A DNA stretch of 41,715 nucleotides from Parcubacteria group bacterium. GTDB taxonomy: Bacteria; Patescibacteriota; Minisyncoccia; Phycocordibacterales; JABMNX01. A program made the translations under genes and the position numbers. Numbering within the stretch: the stretch's first letter is position 1; every line of letters starts with the position of its first letter. The notes beneath the pieces are model-generated. The model was not told where the DNA came from. It searched no databases and saw only the letters and a program-made list of their open reading frames with translations. Below, piece after piece: positions 24,234 through 31,336 of the stretch. The stretch lies in the NCBI GenBank assembly GCA_016784305.1, contig JADHUY010000003.1, positions 1 to 41,715 on the forward strand, written 5' to 3'.

Positions 24234-25118
24234 TTATGCAGCACGCAACACTCTTTTTTCACCTTTCATAAGACTGCTTACTTTGGCCATCTCGTATAAT
24301 ATCTCATCGTTGACACTGTCTTTTTTAGTCGTGTGCCATCTATCGGTGTCTTGTTTCTCAGAGAGTATAAGGTCAACCCTTTTTTCAATCGCAGCATATG
24401 ATGAAGCAACTTCCGGTTGATCTTTAGAGGTTGCATATTTATTGAAGACTTCGGCTTGCTTTTTTATCTGCTCAAGCATCATCCTTTGTGCTGGGTGAAT
24501 GTTTAGTTCGGCCAGATTGTCTTTTGTCCATAACACGCTTAGTCTTTCTACTGTAGCTCTATCAGCGCCTACTACAAATTTGGGCATTTTTTGATTGGGA
24601 ATCTGCTCACCTTTGGATGATTGATAATATTTAATATTGGCAAGCTCTCCTTTATCTATATCTTCAAGTATTTTCGATATCTTCATCTTAGAGGTCCCCA
24701 CACCGTACGTTGCGTCAATAGCAATAGCCAATTTTTTGGCTTCTTCTTCTGCTACTCTATCTTCAATTTCAGCGACAATATCTACGCCATTTCTGTAGTC
24801 ATCAAACCTAGAATGTTTTGCGGTTCTGATGCTACTGCCAAACCACCCGTTATCAATTTGTTCTGCCACCATTGCTTCAAGAACAGTCGCTACTTTTTTA
24901 TTATCGTCATCTTCAAATTCTCTATCAGACAGAGCGACATCTTTTTCGTCCTTCTCTATTTCAACTGAAGAGAAGAATTTAGTGAAAGAGGAAATATCTA
25001 TTTCATTTCTCTTTATTACTCTTGTTGCTTTTTCGTAGGCAGTCAGTAAGGCACTAGAAAGAGGTTCGTGAGAAATAATATCTCCGTCTTCATCGTATTG
25101 TGGTTGTTCAAATCCCAT
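24234..25118 (-). CDS. Hypothetical protein (294 aa), possible nuclease-like fold
   Basis: I do not recognise a family. It is soluble and charged, with no signal or membrane segment. The middle has SRFDDYRNGVDIVAEIED followed about 15 residues later by KKLAIAIDATYGVGTSKM, a spacing of D ... hydrophobic-D-A that recalls PD-(D/E)XK nuclease cores, but the lysine is not clear and this is a weak inference. The C-terminal half is predicted helical (PAQRMMLEQIKKQAEVFNKY). It is followed 48 bases later by tRNA-Val. Confidence 0.7.
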   Translation of the reverse strand: MGFEQPQYDEDGDIISHEPLSSALLTAYEKATRVIKRNEIDISSFTKFFSSVEIEKDEKDVALSDREFEDDDNKKVATVLEAMVAEQIDNGWFGSSIRTAKHSRFDDYRNGVDIVAEIEDRVAEEEAKKLAIAIDATYGVGTSKMKISKILEDIDKGELANIKYYQSSKGEQIPNQKMPKFVVGADRATVERLSVLWTKDNLAELNIHPAQRMMLEQIKKQAEVFNKYATSKDQPEVASSYAAIEKRVDLILSEKQDTDRWHTTKKDSVNDEILYEMAKVSSLMKGEKRVLRAA

Positions 25119-25157
25119 AGAGATATGCTACTCCAAGGTCTTGATTAGGGCAATGTT

Positions 25158-25176
25158 GCGGAGGAGGTGAGACTCG
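25158..25176 (-). repeat. tRNA-Ser(CGA) 3' end, distal copy
   Basis: Minus-strand CGAGTCTCACCTCCTCCGC, 19 bases identical to the T-arm/acceptor end of intact tRNA-Ser(CGA). It follows a half module (TTTAGCGAGCTCACAC) that resembles the right half of M6. Confidence 0.75.
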
Positions 25177-25194
25177 GTGTGAGCTCGCTAAATT

Positions 25195-25220
25195 AGTTTG
25201 TACGATATATCGTACAAACT
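25195..25220. repeat. Perfect palindrome with CGATATATCG core
   Basis: AGTTTGTACGATATATCGTACAAACT, 26 bp. It shares the CGATATATCG centre with the palindrome at 25317-25350. Confidence 0.7.
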
Positions 25221-25299
25221 CTTGCGGAGGAGAGGAGTTCCTCAGGCGGCACTGCTGTTTGTCGGTCAGATCAAAGATTTGAACAAACAGGGAGGACTC

Positions 25300-25369
25300 G
25301 GCGTCAGCTCACTAAACCAAAAACCTTGCGATATATCGCAAGGTTTTTGGTAAGTGGCTCCTGCCCGGA
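25300..25369 (-). repeat. 3'-end module hairpin M6 with palindrome cap
   Basis: On the minus strand: GGGC-AGG-AGCCACTTA, then the 34-bp palindrome at 25317-25350 (CCAAAAACCTTGCG and complement, core CGATATATCG), then TTTAGTGAGCT-GA-CGCC. It keeps the AGG/GA internal loop and TTA ... TTTAG closure of M1-M5, but the inner helix has a completely different, still pairing sequence. Confidence 0.65.
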
Positions 25370-25416
25370 CTCGGCGACAAGTCCTCGTTCCACTCGGCTT
25401 GTGTACCGCCTCCGGC

Positions 25417-25431
25417 TTTCGAGTCCTCTCG
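25417..25431 (+). repeat. Inverted copy of a tRNA-Ser T-arm (second module)
   Basis: CTTTCGAGTCCTCTC on the plus strand matches the T-arm of tRNA-Ser(CGA) (GTTCGAGTCTCAC on the minus strand), so it is inverted relative to the gene. It is the left end of the second module. Confidence 0.45.
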
Positions 25432-25441
25432 TTCATAGAAC

Positions 25442-25478
25442 CACAAAAAGAACCCATTAAGAGTGGGTTCTTTTTGTG
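25442..25478. terminator. Hairpin between the two tRNA-Ser modules
   Basis: CACAAAAAGAACCCA and its exact complement around TTAAGAG; works in both directions. Confidence 0.85.
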
Positions 25479-25484
25479 CTCCTA

Positions 25485-25503
25485 GCGGAGGAGGTGAGAC
25501 TCG
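25485..25503 (-). repeat. tRNA-Ser(CGA) 3' end, proximal copy
   Basis: The same 19 bases as at 25158-25176 and as the end of the intact tRNA (25668-25686), directly after module hairpin M3. Confidence 0.8.
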
Positions 25504-25549
25504 GCGTCAAGTTCTAATTCCGCTACGCTCCATAAGAACTTCCTGCCCG
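25504..25549 (-). repeat. 3'-end module hairpin M3
   Basis: Minus strand: GGGC-AGG-AAGTTCTTATGG ... GAATTAGAACTT-GA-CGCC, running straight into the tRNA-Ser 3' end copy. The inner helix AAGTTC/GAACTT is perfect. Confidence 0.7.
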
Positions 25550-25595
25550 CTCCCTCATATCGTACTCGTAACACTCCGTGCGATATATTCGGTCG

Positions 25596-25616
25596 TTTCG
25601 AGTCCTCACTCCATCC
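25596..25616 (+). repeat. Inverted copy of the tRNA-Ser(CGA) 3' end (first module)
   Basis: TTTCGAGTCCTCACTCCATCC on the plus strand parallels GTTCGAGTC-TCACCTCC-TCC of the minus-strand tRNA, with a few small gaps and substitutions. Confidence 0.55.
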
Positions 25617-25624
25617 TATTTCAT

Positions 25625-25666
25625 ACATACAAAAGTAACCCCTTAATCGGGGTTTCCTTTGTATGT
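25625..25666. terminator. Terminator directly after tRNA-Ser(CGA)
   Basis: ACATACAAA/TTTGTATGT outer helix and AACCCC/GGGGTT inner helix, starting 3 bases after the tRNA discriminator base. Confidence 0.8.
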
Positions 25667-25668
25667 TG

Positions 25669-25752
25669 CGGAGGAGGTGAGACTCGAACTCACAAGCGCT
25701 TGCGCGCGACGCATTTCGAATGCGCTCCGTTACCAATTCCGGGCACTCCTCC
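25669..25752 (-). tRNA. tRNA-Ser(CGA)
   Basis: Acceptor GGAGGAG pairs with CTCCTCC, discriminator G. The anticodon stem GCATT/AATGC with CGA in the loop gives anticodon CGA. Long variable arm (GCGCGCAAGCGC) and T-arm TGAGTTCGAGTCTCA. CCA is not encoded. Two further copies of its 3' end lie downstream on the same strand. Confidence 0.93.
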
Positions 25753-25785
25753 AGGTATTTATAGTGTGTGATATTGGGGGGAATT

Positions 25786-25828
25786 GTCCCGCTTTTTCTA
25801 ATTCACTACGTTCATAAGAACGCTGGAC
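25786..25828 (-). repeat. 3'-end module hairpin M4
   Basis: Minus strand: GTCC outer strand, AGCGTTCTTATGAACGTAGTG ... AATTAGAA, then GGGAC. The apical part is nearly the same as M3 (GTTCTTATGGAGCGTAG). The internal loop is less regular. CAATTCCCC, a piece of the tRNA-Glu 3' end, follows. Confidence 0.55.
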
Positions 25829-25880
25829 GCGGCTCGGCTTACGACCTCCCTGTGAGTCGGTCGGCTTCGCAGCCTGCGCC

Positions 25881-25900
25881 GTTCAATTCCCCGTGGGGTC
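25881..25900 (+). repeat. Exact inverted copy of the tRNA-Glu 3' end
   Basis: GTTCAATTCCCCGTGGGGTC on the plus strand is identical to the last 20 tRNA bases (before the discriminator) of the minus-strand tRNA-Glu at 25951-25970. The 50 bases between them hold a CACACGC/GCGTGTG hairpin and AAATCA/TGATTT arms, so a long hairpin would compete with tRNA folding in a read-through transcript. Confidence 0.85.
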
Positions 25901-25949
25901 TATTAAATCATAATTACCACACGCATTCGCGTGTGCCTCTTTGATTTCA

Positions 25950-26021
25950 TGACCCCACGGGGAATTGAACCCCGATTTGCAGGATGAAAACCTGCTGTCC
26001 TAACCATTAGACGATGGGGCC
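25950..26021 (-). tRNA. tRNA-Glu(TTC)
   Basis: Acceptor GGCCCCA pairs with TGGGGTC. The anticodon stem GCAGG/CCTGC holds the loop TTTTCAT, anticodon TTC. T-arm CGGGGTTCAATTCCCCG. CCA is not encoded. Confidence 0.95.
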
Positions 26022-26157
26022 GTGTAATAACGTATGTTATTAATCGGCAGTCTACTTTACACATTTAGCAGGTTTTCAGAAAACCTACCTATTCCCTCAT
26101 AAATATCGGGGATTCATTCGCCGGCTCGTGACCGGATGGAAACATTCTGCTCCCATT

Positions 26158-26180
26158 CCATAACAATTAGCGATGGGGCC
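26158..26180 (-). pseudogene. Decayed 5' end of a tRNA-Glu
   Basis: Minus-strand GGCCCCATCGCTAATTGTTATGG aligns with GGCCCCATCGTCTAATGGTTAGG of intact tRNA-Glu. The rest has diverged. It lies about 140 bases upstream of the intact gene on the same strand. The stretch from 26022 to 26496 otherwise holds only hairpins. Confidence 0.6.
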
Positions 26181-26200
26181 GTTAAATAGTGCTACCTATC

Positions 26201-26251
26201 TTAGCCATATTTTGCGACTCATTCAGTGATTGAGTCGCAAAATATGGCTAA
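26201..26251. repeat. Long palindromic hairpin, copy 2
   Basis: 25-bp arms around a central G, core CCATATTTTGCGACTC, one mismatched pair. Related to 1613-1669; relative to that copy three arm positions change together with their partner, so pairing is kept. Confidence 0.8.
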
Positions 26252-26321
26252 AATACTACAACATTTTTGTCCATTTGGCAAAAAAATAAGAAATTCATAT
26301 TGTAAAAAAAAGCCCTTAATT

Positions 26322-26349
26322 CCATCAAAATCTCGCAGGATTTTGATGG
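26322..26349. terminator. Hairpin upstream of the second Nudix gene
   Basis: CCATCAAAATC and its exact complement around TCGCAG. No T-run follows, so its role is unclear. Confidence 0.5.
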
Positions 26350-26496
26350 TATGCGGGTTTCGGTGGGTTTTTAGTAAGTTGGAAAAGAGAAGGCTTTAAA
26401 GCGTAGCTTTGTAGCCTTCAAGTGGCTATACTGGTTGGAATGGGTAAGAGGGGATGCAAAGGGCAGTCCTTTGCAATTTTAAGTAAGGTAATAAAA

Positions 26497-26922
26497 ATGG
26501 AAGACAAAGATACATATTTTGTGGCGGTTAAGCTATTCCTTGAGGATGATGGGAAGCTTTTTATATTTAAAGACAAATGGGGAGACTGGGATTTGCCGGG
26601 AGGCAGAATTAAAAAGGATGAGTTTAATGCACCTCTTGAGGAAGTCGTAGCTCGAAAGGTTAAAGAGGAGCTAGGAGAGGCTGTTTCCTACACGCTCGGC
26701 AAGCCTGAAGTTTTAATGCGACACGAAAGGGTAGAAGATGACACAGGAGAGACGGCGCGCATTTTTGCTGTTGGGTATTCCGCAAAATATGAAAGTGGCG
26801 AGGTGGTACTAGGCGAGCATCACACAGAAATGAAGTGGGTAGACAAGAATGAATTCAAACCAGAGGATTATTTCACAGGAGGATGGCTAAAAGGCGTTAA
26901 AGAGTGGCTTGGGGTAAGATAG
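26497..26922 (+). CDS. Nudix hydrolase domain protein (second)
   Basis: ATG 26497 (MEDKDTYFVAVKLFL) is preferred: AAGG lies 8 bases upstream, and the ORF-track start at 26422 adds 25 residues unlike the family. The 141-residue product has DWDLPGGRIKKDEF and the helix ARKVKEELGEAV, a Nudix box with a short insertion and with R-K-V-K-E-E-L-G-E in place of the exact REUXEEXGU. Substrate unknown. It is only distantly similar to the Nudix protein at 184-699. Confidence 0.8.
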   Translation: MEDKDTYFVAVKLFLEDDGKLFIFKDKWGDWDLPGGRIKKDEFNAPLEEVVARKVKEELGEAVSYTLGKPEVLMRHERVEDDTGETARIFAVGYSAKYESGEVVLGEHHTEMKWVDKNEFKPEDYFTGGWLKGVKEWLGVR

Positions 26923-26956
26923 GGGGTGTATTTAGGAGAGTAAAGCAGTTTTTTGT

Positions 26957-27628
26957 TTACTCTACGCTTTCTTTTTTTCTGTTGAACATTTTTGTCAAAA
27001 AACCTTCTTGAGGGGTTACGTCTCCGGATGTCAGGTCCGCTCGCGAACTAAAAACATCTGCGGCTCTCTCAAGAAATCGTTTTGCCACATCTTTATCCTC
27101 TTCATCTTCGATAATGTATTGATACGACTGAGCCAATGTCTTTCTGTTAGCGTAATCAATCCTTAGTTTCCCAAAATGTAGATGTTGCTTAAGTGCATAT
27201 ACAAAAAGTGTAATGAAGATTAGGTTAAGAAGATAAAATCCTGGATTTTCGTACCATGTCCCGCTTATGCGAGGGATATAAACAGAAAAAATTGAAGCAA
27301 GCACGGAGGTGGCTAGTAAAACAGAAGTGATAAAACCGTATTTAAACCACTTCTCTCCTTCCGTTTTGTATTCACTTTCCTGATCCGCGTATGCCTGAGC
27401 AAATCGCTTTAATTCCATTGTTTGTATCTGTTCGTCTTTATTTTCCATTTCAGACAGTCTTTGTTTCAGCTCTTGATTTAATTCTTTAATATTTTCATCC
27501 TTCTGGTCTATAACAGAGCGATATCCAGATTCAATCTCTTGTCGCGACGCACTGTCTTCAGCTTTATGCTTGCGAAGCTGTTCGTTCAGGTAGTCTATCT
27601 CTTCTTGTTTGTTCCTCCTCCTTGTCAT
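26957..27628 (-). CDS. Coiled-coil membrane protein (223 aa)
   Basis: No family recognised. About 95 residues of charged coiled coil (NKQEEIDYLNEQLRKHK through LKQRLSEMENKDEQIQTM) precede two membrane helices (YGFITSVLLATSVLASIFSVYI and GFYLLNLIFITLFVYAL) and a cytoplasmic tail. It is divergent from the LexA-like gene; their starts are about 70 bases apart, so one operator could serve both. Confidence 0.7.
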   Translation of the reverse strand: MTRRRNKQEEIDYLNEQLRKHKAEDSASRQEIESGYRSVIDQKDENIKELNQELKQRLSEMENKDEQIQTMELKRFAQAYADQESEYKTEGEKWFKYGFITSVLLATSVLASIFSVYIPRISGTWYENPGFYLLNLIFITLFVYALKQHLHFGKLRIDYANRKTLAQSYQYIIEDEEDKDVAKRFLERAADVFSSRADLTSGDVTPQEGFLTKMFNRKKESVE

Positions 27629-27660
27629 ATGCCTTATTTAATTGATAAATTGTGGATAAG

Positions 27661-27693
27661 ATCCTTGTTAAGGATAACTTACGGTATTATACT
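27661..27693 (+). promoter_or_regulatory. Promoter and operator of the LexA-like gene
   Basis: TTGTTA (27665-27670), a 17-bp spacer and TATACT (27688-27693). The perfect dyad ATCCTT-GTT-AAGGAT (27661-27675) overlaps the -35 box, a natural place for autorepression. Transcription would start near ATG 27700, making the mRNA leaderless or nearly so. Confidence 0.6.
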
Positions 27694-27699
27694 TCCGGT

Positions 27700-28386
27700 A
27701 TGTATAAAAAGTCAATGATTATGAGGGATAGACCTTCAAAAAGACAGGCGGAGGTACTAAAGTTTATTACTGAGTTTCAAAAGGACAACAAGTACTCGCC
27801 GTCTCTAGCAGAAATCGCTGACTTTTTTGATGTGTCTACCTCAACTGTTCATCAGCACGTTTCTTATCTACGTAAAAAAGGACTATTAAAGACTGAAAAG
27901 CACAAGAAGCGGGCAATGAACATTCCTGCGAAGGGAGAAAATACACGTGAATTTAAAAATTTAGCTCTAAGTTCTTTTACGATACCCATACTAGGTGTTG
28001 CTAACGCAGGAACAGCGACCGCCTTTGCAGAAGAAAATATTGAAGGGTATTTAAAGGTTTCTAGGGATGTTCTAAATAGGCGAGACGGCATATTTTCACT
28101 ACGAGTTGAAGGTGATTCCATGAATAAAGCGAAAATTGGTGGAAAAAGTATCGCAGAAGGCGATTTTGTGCTGATTGACTCAGAGTATAGAAACCCGAAG
28201 AACGGTGACTACGTCCTTTCTATAATAGACGGCTGTGCAAATCTAAAGAAATTTAAGCGAGACAAAAAAACCGGTCAGATCACACTTGAATCTGAATCAA
28301 CCAATACAAGACACAAACCAATATACATATCAAGCGAAGATGACTACATGATAAATGGTAAAATAATAAGCGTAATTAAGAAATAG
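27700..28386 (+). CDS. lexA: LexA-like S24 repressor/autopeptidase
   Basis: ATG 27700 is preferred, because the ORF-track start at 27652 lies upstream of the promoter; ATG 27715 or 27721 are also possible. The N-terminal winged HTH (RPSKRQAEVLKFITEFQKDN, SPSLAEIADFFDVSTSTVHQHVSYLRKKGLL) is LexA-type. The cleavage site is probably Ala-Gly in GVANAGTATAF. The S24 peptidase serine lies in RVEGDSMNKA and the lysine in CANLKKFKRDK. LexA represses DNA-damage genes until RecA-induced self-cleavage. Its stop is 2 bases from the methyltransferase start, so the two are one operon and this repressor may control the restriction module. Confidence 0.85.
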   Translation: MYKKSMIMRDRPSKRQAEVLKFITEFQKDNKYSPSLAEIADFFDVSTSTVHQHVSYLRKKGLLKTEKHKKRAMNIPAKGENTREFKNLALSSFTIPILGVANAGTATAFAEENIEGYLKVSRDVLNRRDGIFSLRVEGDSMNKAKIGGKSIAEGDFVLIDSEYRNPKNGDYVLSIIDGCANLKKFKRDKKTGQITLESESTNTRHKPIYISSEDDYMINGKIISVIKK

Positions 28387-28388
28387 AC

Positions 28389-29465
28389 ATGGCAAAGAAA
28401 AACAAAGTAGTATCGCAAAGTTTGTTTTCTGATAATCGAAAAATACCAAATCCAATTTTTAAAACCATAGACTTATTTGCGGGAATTGGCGGAATTCGGC
28501 TTGGTTTCGAGAGTGTCGGAGGAGAAAATGTTTTTTCGTCAGAATGGGATAAGTATGCACAGGTGACATACCAAGCAAATTTTGGTGAGATTCCGTACGG
28601 CGATATAACTAAAATTAAACCGGAAGAAATTCCTGAGTTCGATGTGCTTTTGGCTGGTTTTCCATGTCAGCCTTTTTCTCAAGCTGGCTTAAAGCGTGGC
28701 TTCTCAGACACCAGAGGTACTTTGTTTTTTGATATTGCTAAAATAGTTGATTATCACAGACCTCGGGTTGTTTTTTTGGAAAATGTTAAGCGTCTTAAAA
28801 GTCATGACGGTGGAAATACTCTTAAAATCATAAAAGAGACATTAGAAAGTATGGGATATGAAGTACATGCGAAAGTCTTGAACGCAAAAGATTTTGGTGT
28901 GCCACAAAATAGGGAGAGGATTTATATAGTTGCTTTTCTTGGCAAAACTAATTTCCAGTTTCCGGAAGTGGGCGGAGTCGAGACAGATGTTGGTGATATT
29001 CTTGAGGAAAATGTGGATGGAAAATATACAATCTCAGATAAACTGTGGGCTGGTCATAAAAGAAGGAAACTAGAGCATAAAGAAAAAGGAAACGGGTTTG
29101 GGTATACGTTATTTAACAGAGAGTCTCCATATACCAATACTATATCTGCACGTTACTACAAGGATGGGTCAGAGATTCTTATTGAACAGAAAAATAAAAA
29201 TCCAAGAAAGCTAAGTCCGCGTGAAGCAGCAAGACTACAGGGGTATCCAGATGATTTTTATATCCCAGTAAGTGACGCACAGGCCTACAAGCAGTTTGGA
29301 AATAGTGTTGCAGTACCAGTTATATGTGAGTTAGCAAAAAAAATTGCTAAAGAGATGGAGACCATAAAGCCATATAAAGATAAAAGAAAGTCAATTAATT
29401 TAGAGAAAATCATGAGTGAAAATATTACTGCAACTAAAGATATTTTAGTATCTAGTAGAAAGTAA
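28389..29465 (+). CDS. DNA (cytosine-5)-methyltransferase
   Basis: A 358-residue C5-cytosine methyltransferase. Motif I TIDLFAGIGGIRLGFES binds SAM; motif IV LLAGFPCQPFSQAG carries the catalytic cysteine; motif VI is FLENV; motif VIII is PQNRERIYIVAF; motifs IX-X are RKLSPREAARLQGYPD and YKQFGNSVAVPV. The target recognition region between VIII and IX is about 90 residues (GNGFGYTLFNRESPYTNTISARYYKDG). It would protect host DNA at the site cut by the endonuclease-like protein encoded convergently 50 bases downstream. The recognition sequence cannot be read from the protein. Confidence 0.95.
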   Translation: MAKKNKVVSQSLFSDNRKIPNPIFKTIDLFAGIGGIRLGFESVGGENVFSSEWDKYAQVTYQANFGEIPYGDITKIKPEEIPEFDVLLAGFPCQPFSQAGLKRGFSDTRGTLFFDIAKIVDYHRPRVVFLENVKRLKSHDGGNTLKIIKETLESMGYEVHAKVLNAKDFGVPQNRERIYIVAFLGKTNFQFPEVGGVETDVGDILEENVDGKYTISDKLWAGHKRRKLEHKEKGNGFGYTLFNRESPYTNTISARYYKDGSEILIEQKNKNPRKLSPREAARLQGYPDDFYIPVSDAQAYKQFGNSVAVPVICELAKKIAKEMETIKPYKDKRKSINLEKIMSENITATKDILVSSRK

Positions 29466-29515
29466 TTTTCTCAGTAGTAATTGCTAGTAAAGTACGAATT
29501 AGCGGTAGAAGGTCT

Positions 29516-30454
29516 TTAAGCCCTTAGGTCATCTAGCTTTTTAAACGCTCCTACAGGTACCGTGATAGTGCCAGAGCCGCCCCCTCCTCCAGTTTCAGAG
29601 AGCCAAGAGGCTGATTTCGCAAAGTCTTCCATCTCTATGTACATCCAGTCAACAAACTCTCGATCAACTTGATTGTTTACTTCTCTAATTACGTATAAGA
29701 CCTGCATGCCAGTTGTTAGTTGTAAGTATAAATACCAAGGGAATCTTCGTGAATCCCATCCAAAAAATTGATTTGGGTTTTCTCCACCCCGATCTTTTTC
29801 CTTGGATTCGAGTAAGATAAATCTCCCCTCACTTTTTAATATTCCGTCAAAGTCAATCATTCCCTTTTTGTATCCTCCAAGTAAAACGTCAAGAAAAAAC
29901 CTATTTGAATAGACACCTCGAATTATATTTTGGCTGAACTCAGAGAGATACGCTAGCTCGTTAGTTTTTTTTGCAGAGTGTCTCTCACCGCTCTTTCTCT
30001 CAAATTTTGAAGTAATGTCTTCTAACGTGCACGGACTAAAAACATCGTTTTCGTATTTATAATATGTAAAATTTGGCTTAGGTATCTGTATTTCAATAAT
30101 ATTCTCATTTTCATCCTTTACCTTAAAGATTGTGCGGCCCCAGTCTTCATTGGAGGAATATTTAATAAAATACATTTCTTTAACCAAAGGAAATACTGAT
30201 AGTTTCTTATAAAACTGTATATAATCGTCTTGTTCGGTGTCGGACACCGTAACATAGATAAGATTATGCTGGTGAGATTCATTTCTGTTTCCAAAGAGAA
30301 ATTGGCCTCCATCAAGAATTTCATTATTACGGTTGCCAAAATATGTAAAAAGTTTTAATTCTGCCCTAAAGCCTAAACTTCTTGCCGAATAGAAACGTTT
30401 ATTTGAAATGGTGTCTGTTAAAATATTGTACAATCCCTCAATAAGGTCATTCAT
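29516..30454 (-). CDS. Putative type II restriction endonuclease
   Basis: A 312-residue protein. GMIDFDGILKSEGRFILLESKEKD fits the PD-(D/E)XK nuclease core (Asp, then E-S-K), and it lies tail-to-tail with a cytosine methyltransferase, which together support a restriction role. An N-terminal region of about 170 residues may recognise DNA. A Gly-rich linker (GGGGGSG) precedes the C-terminal TITVPVGAFKKLDDLRA. No family name can be assigned from sequence alone. It has its own upstream region at 30455-30540, which contains an AAAACG-rich tract. Confidence 0.7.
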   Translation of the reverse strand: MNDLIEGLYNILTDTISNKRFYSARSLGFRAELKLFTYFGNRNNEILDGGQFLFGNRNESHQHNLIYVTVSDTEQDDYIQFYKKLSVFPLVKEMYFIKYSSNEDWGRTIFKVKDENENIIEIQIPKPNFTYYKYENDVFSPCTLEDITSKFERKSGERHSAKKTNELAYLSEFSQNIIRGVYSNRFFLDVLLGGYKKGMIDFDGILKSEGRFILLESKEKDRGGENPNQFFGWDSRRFPWYLYLQLTTGMQVLYVIREVNNQVDREFVDWMYIEMEDFAKSASWLSETGGGGGSGTITVPVGAFKKLDDLRA

Positions 30455-30540
30455 ACTTAGGACAATATCTTTTTTATCAAAGTAAGTAAATAGATATCAA
30501 ATTTGTGAAAACGGAAAACGAAAACGAAAACGGGAAAACG

Positions 30541-30587
30541 GAAAACGGGGATTAGTACAATATTCCATATATTTTTACGTTCTAATT
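30541..30587 (+). repeat. AAAACG/ATTAGTACAATA repeat, copy A
   Basis: GAAAACGGGGATTAGTACAA followed by TATTCCATATATTTTTACGTTCTAATT. The unit has ATTAG and CTAAT at its ends. An array of AAAACG-like words (30506-30546) precedes it. Two more copies lie at 31074 and 31132. Confidence 0.75.
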
Positions 30588-30606
30588 ACTCTGGAACGAC
30601 ACAAAG

Positions 30607-31047
30607 TTAAGTAATCCAGTCACTAATTTTCTCTATCTCTGTTTTTGGAATGTTGTGCTGGAAATACTTCTTAGATATATCCTTCGGATAATGCTCTATA
30701 GTTGTGTAAATAGTGAGTAAGTTGGATTTTGGTATTTCTCTTTCAAACAAGCTCTTAATCCTTTCAATATCAACAGTTTCATCTTTGTCATTTATTATGA
30801 GAACGTAGGGGATGTCTTTTTTGAATTCTACACTTCTAGTATTTTTTATAATCAATCGTGCTGTTTGGAAAAATGTTTTGCTGTCAAATTCTTTTATGAT
30901 GCTACGAGCTCTCTCTAGTGTCTGGCCAGAAAGTAGGGCCAGCACTTCATCTGTTAAATCATTTTTCCATATTTTCTCCATAATGAACTCGCTGTCGGAA
31001 ATACTCTCCAATAAATGTGTAAAGAGAAACCTCTTTACGAATCCCAT
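30607..31047 (-). pseudogene. C-terminal half of an alpha/beta hydrolase
   Basis: The 146-residue frame has the second half of an alpha/beta-hydrolase fold: IPYVLIINDKDETVDIERIKSLFE with the acid residue and TTIEHYPKDISKKYF with a plausible catalytic histidine. The G-x-S-x-G nucleophile elbow that should come earlier is absent, and the sequence upstream of 31047 does not contain it. It is flanked on both sides by the same 47-bp repeat, which suggests that a rearrangement at the repeats truncated or moved it. Confidence 0.55.
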
Positions 31048-31073
31048 ATGCAGATAGTTGCTGTTGCGAAAAC

Positions 31074-31121
31074 GGAAAACGGGGATTAGTACAATACTTC
31101 ATATATTTTTATGTTCTAATT
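31074..31121 (+). repeat. AAAACG/ATTAGTACAATA repeat, copy B
   Basis: GGAAAACGGGGATTAGTACAATAC and the TTCATATATTTTTATGTTCTAATT end; differs from copy A at a few positions. It lies directly upstream (minus strand) of the hydrolase fragment. Confidence 0.75.
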
Positions 31122-31131
31122 GGGAAAACGT

Positions 31132-31178
31132 GAAAACGAAAATTAGTACAATACTCTATATATTATTATGTTCTAATT
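31132..31178 (+). repeat. AAAACG/ATTAGTACAATA repeat, copy C
   Basis: GAAAACGAAAATTAGTACAA and TACTCTATATATTATTATGTTCTAATT, in tandem with copy B after a short AAAACG spacer. Confidence 0.75.
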
Positions 31179-31336
31179 GCGACACGCTTTTACTAATTTA
31201 ATTGTACTGGTCCTCATTTTCTCACTTCAAACCTTTACAGGCCTCACTTTTTAATGTACGGTTCGTCCAGTTTTAGGATCTAAGAATCCCACTGTTCCCG
31301 CCTTTAATAGGCATCATACCAAAGGATAAGCGCCAA

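Noticed and set aside
25119-26420. CRISPR array suggested by multiple short repeats
   Set aside because: Repeats are few, of different kinds, unevenly spaced and clearly derived from tRNA ends and hairpins. No cas genes are present.
30500-31178. CRISPR-like or iteron array from the AAAACG repeats
   Set aside because: Only three long copies without regular spacers and no replication gene nearby.
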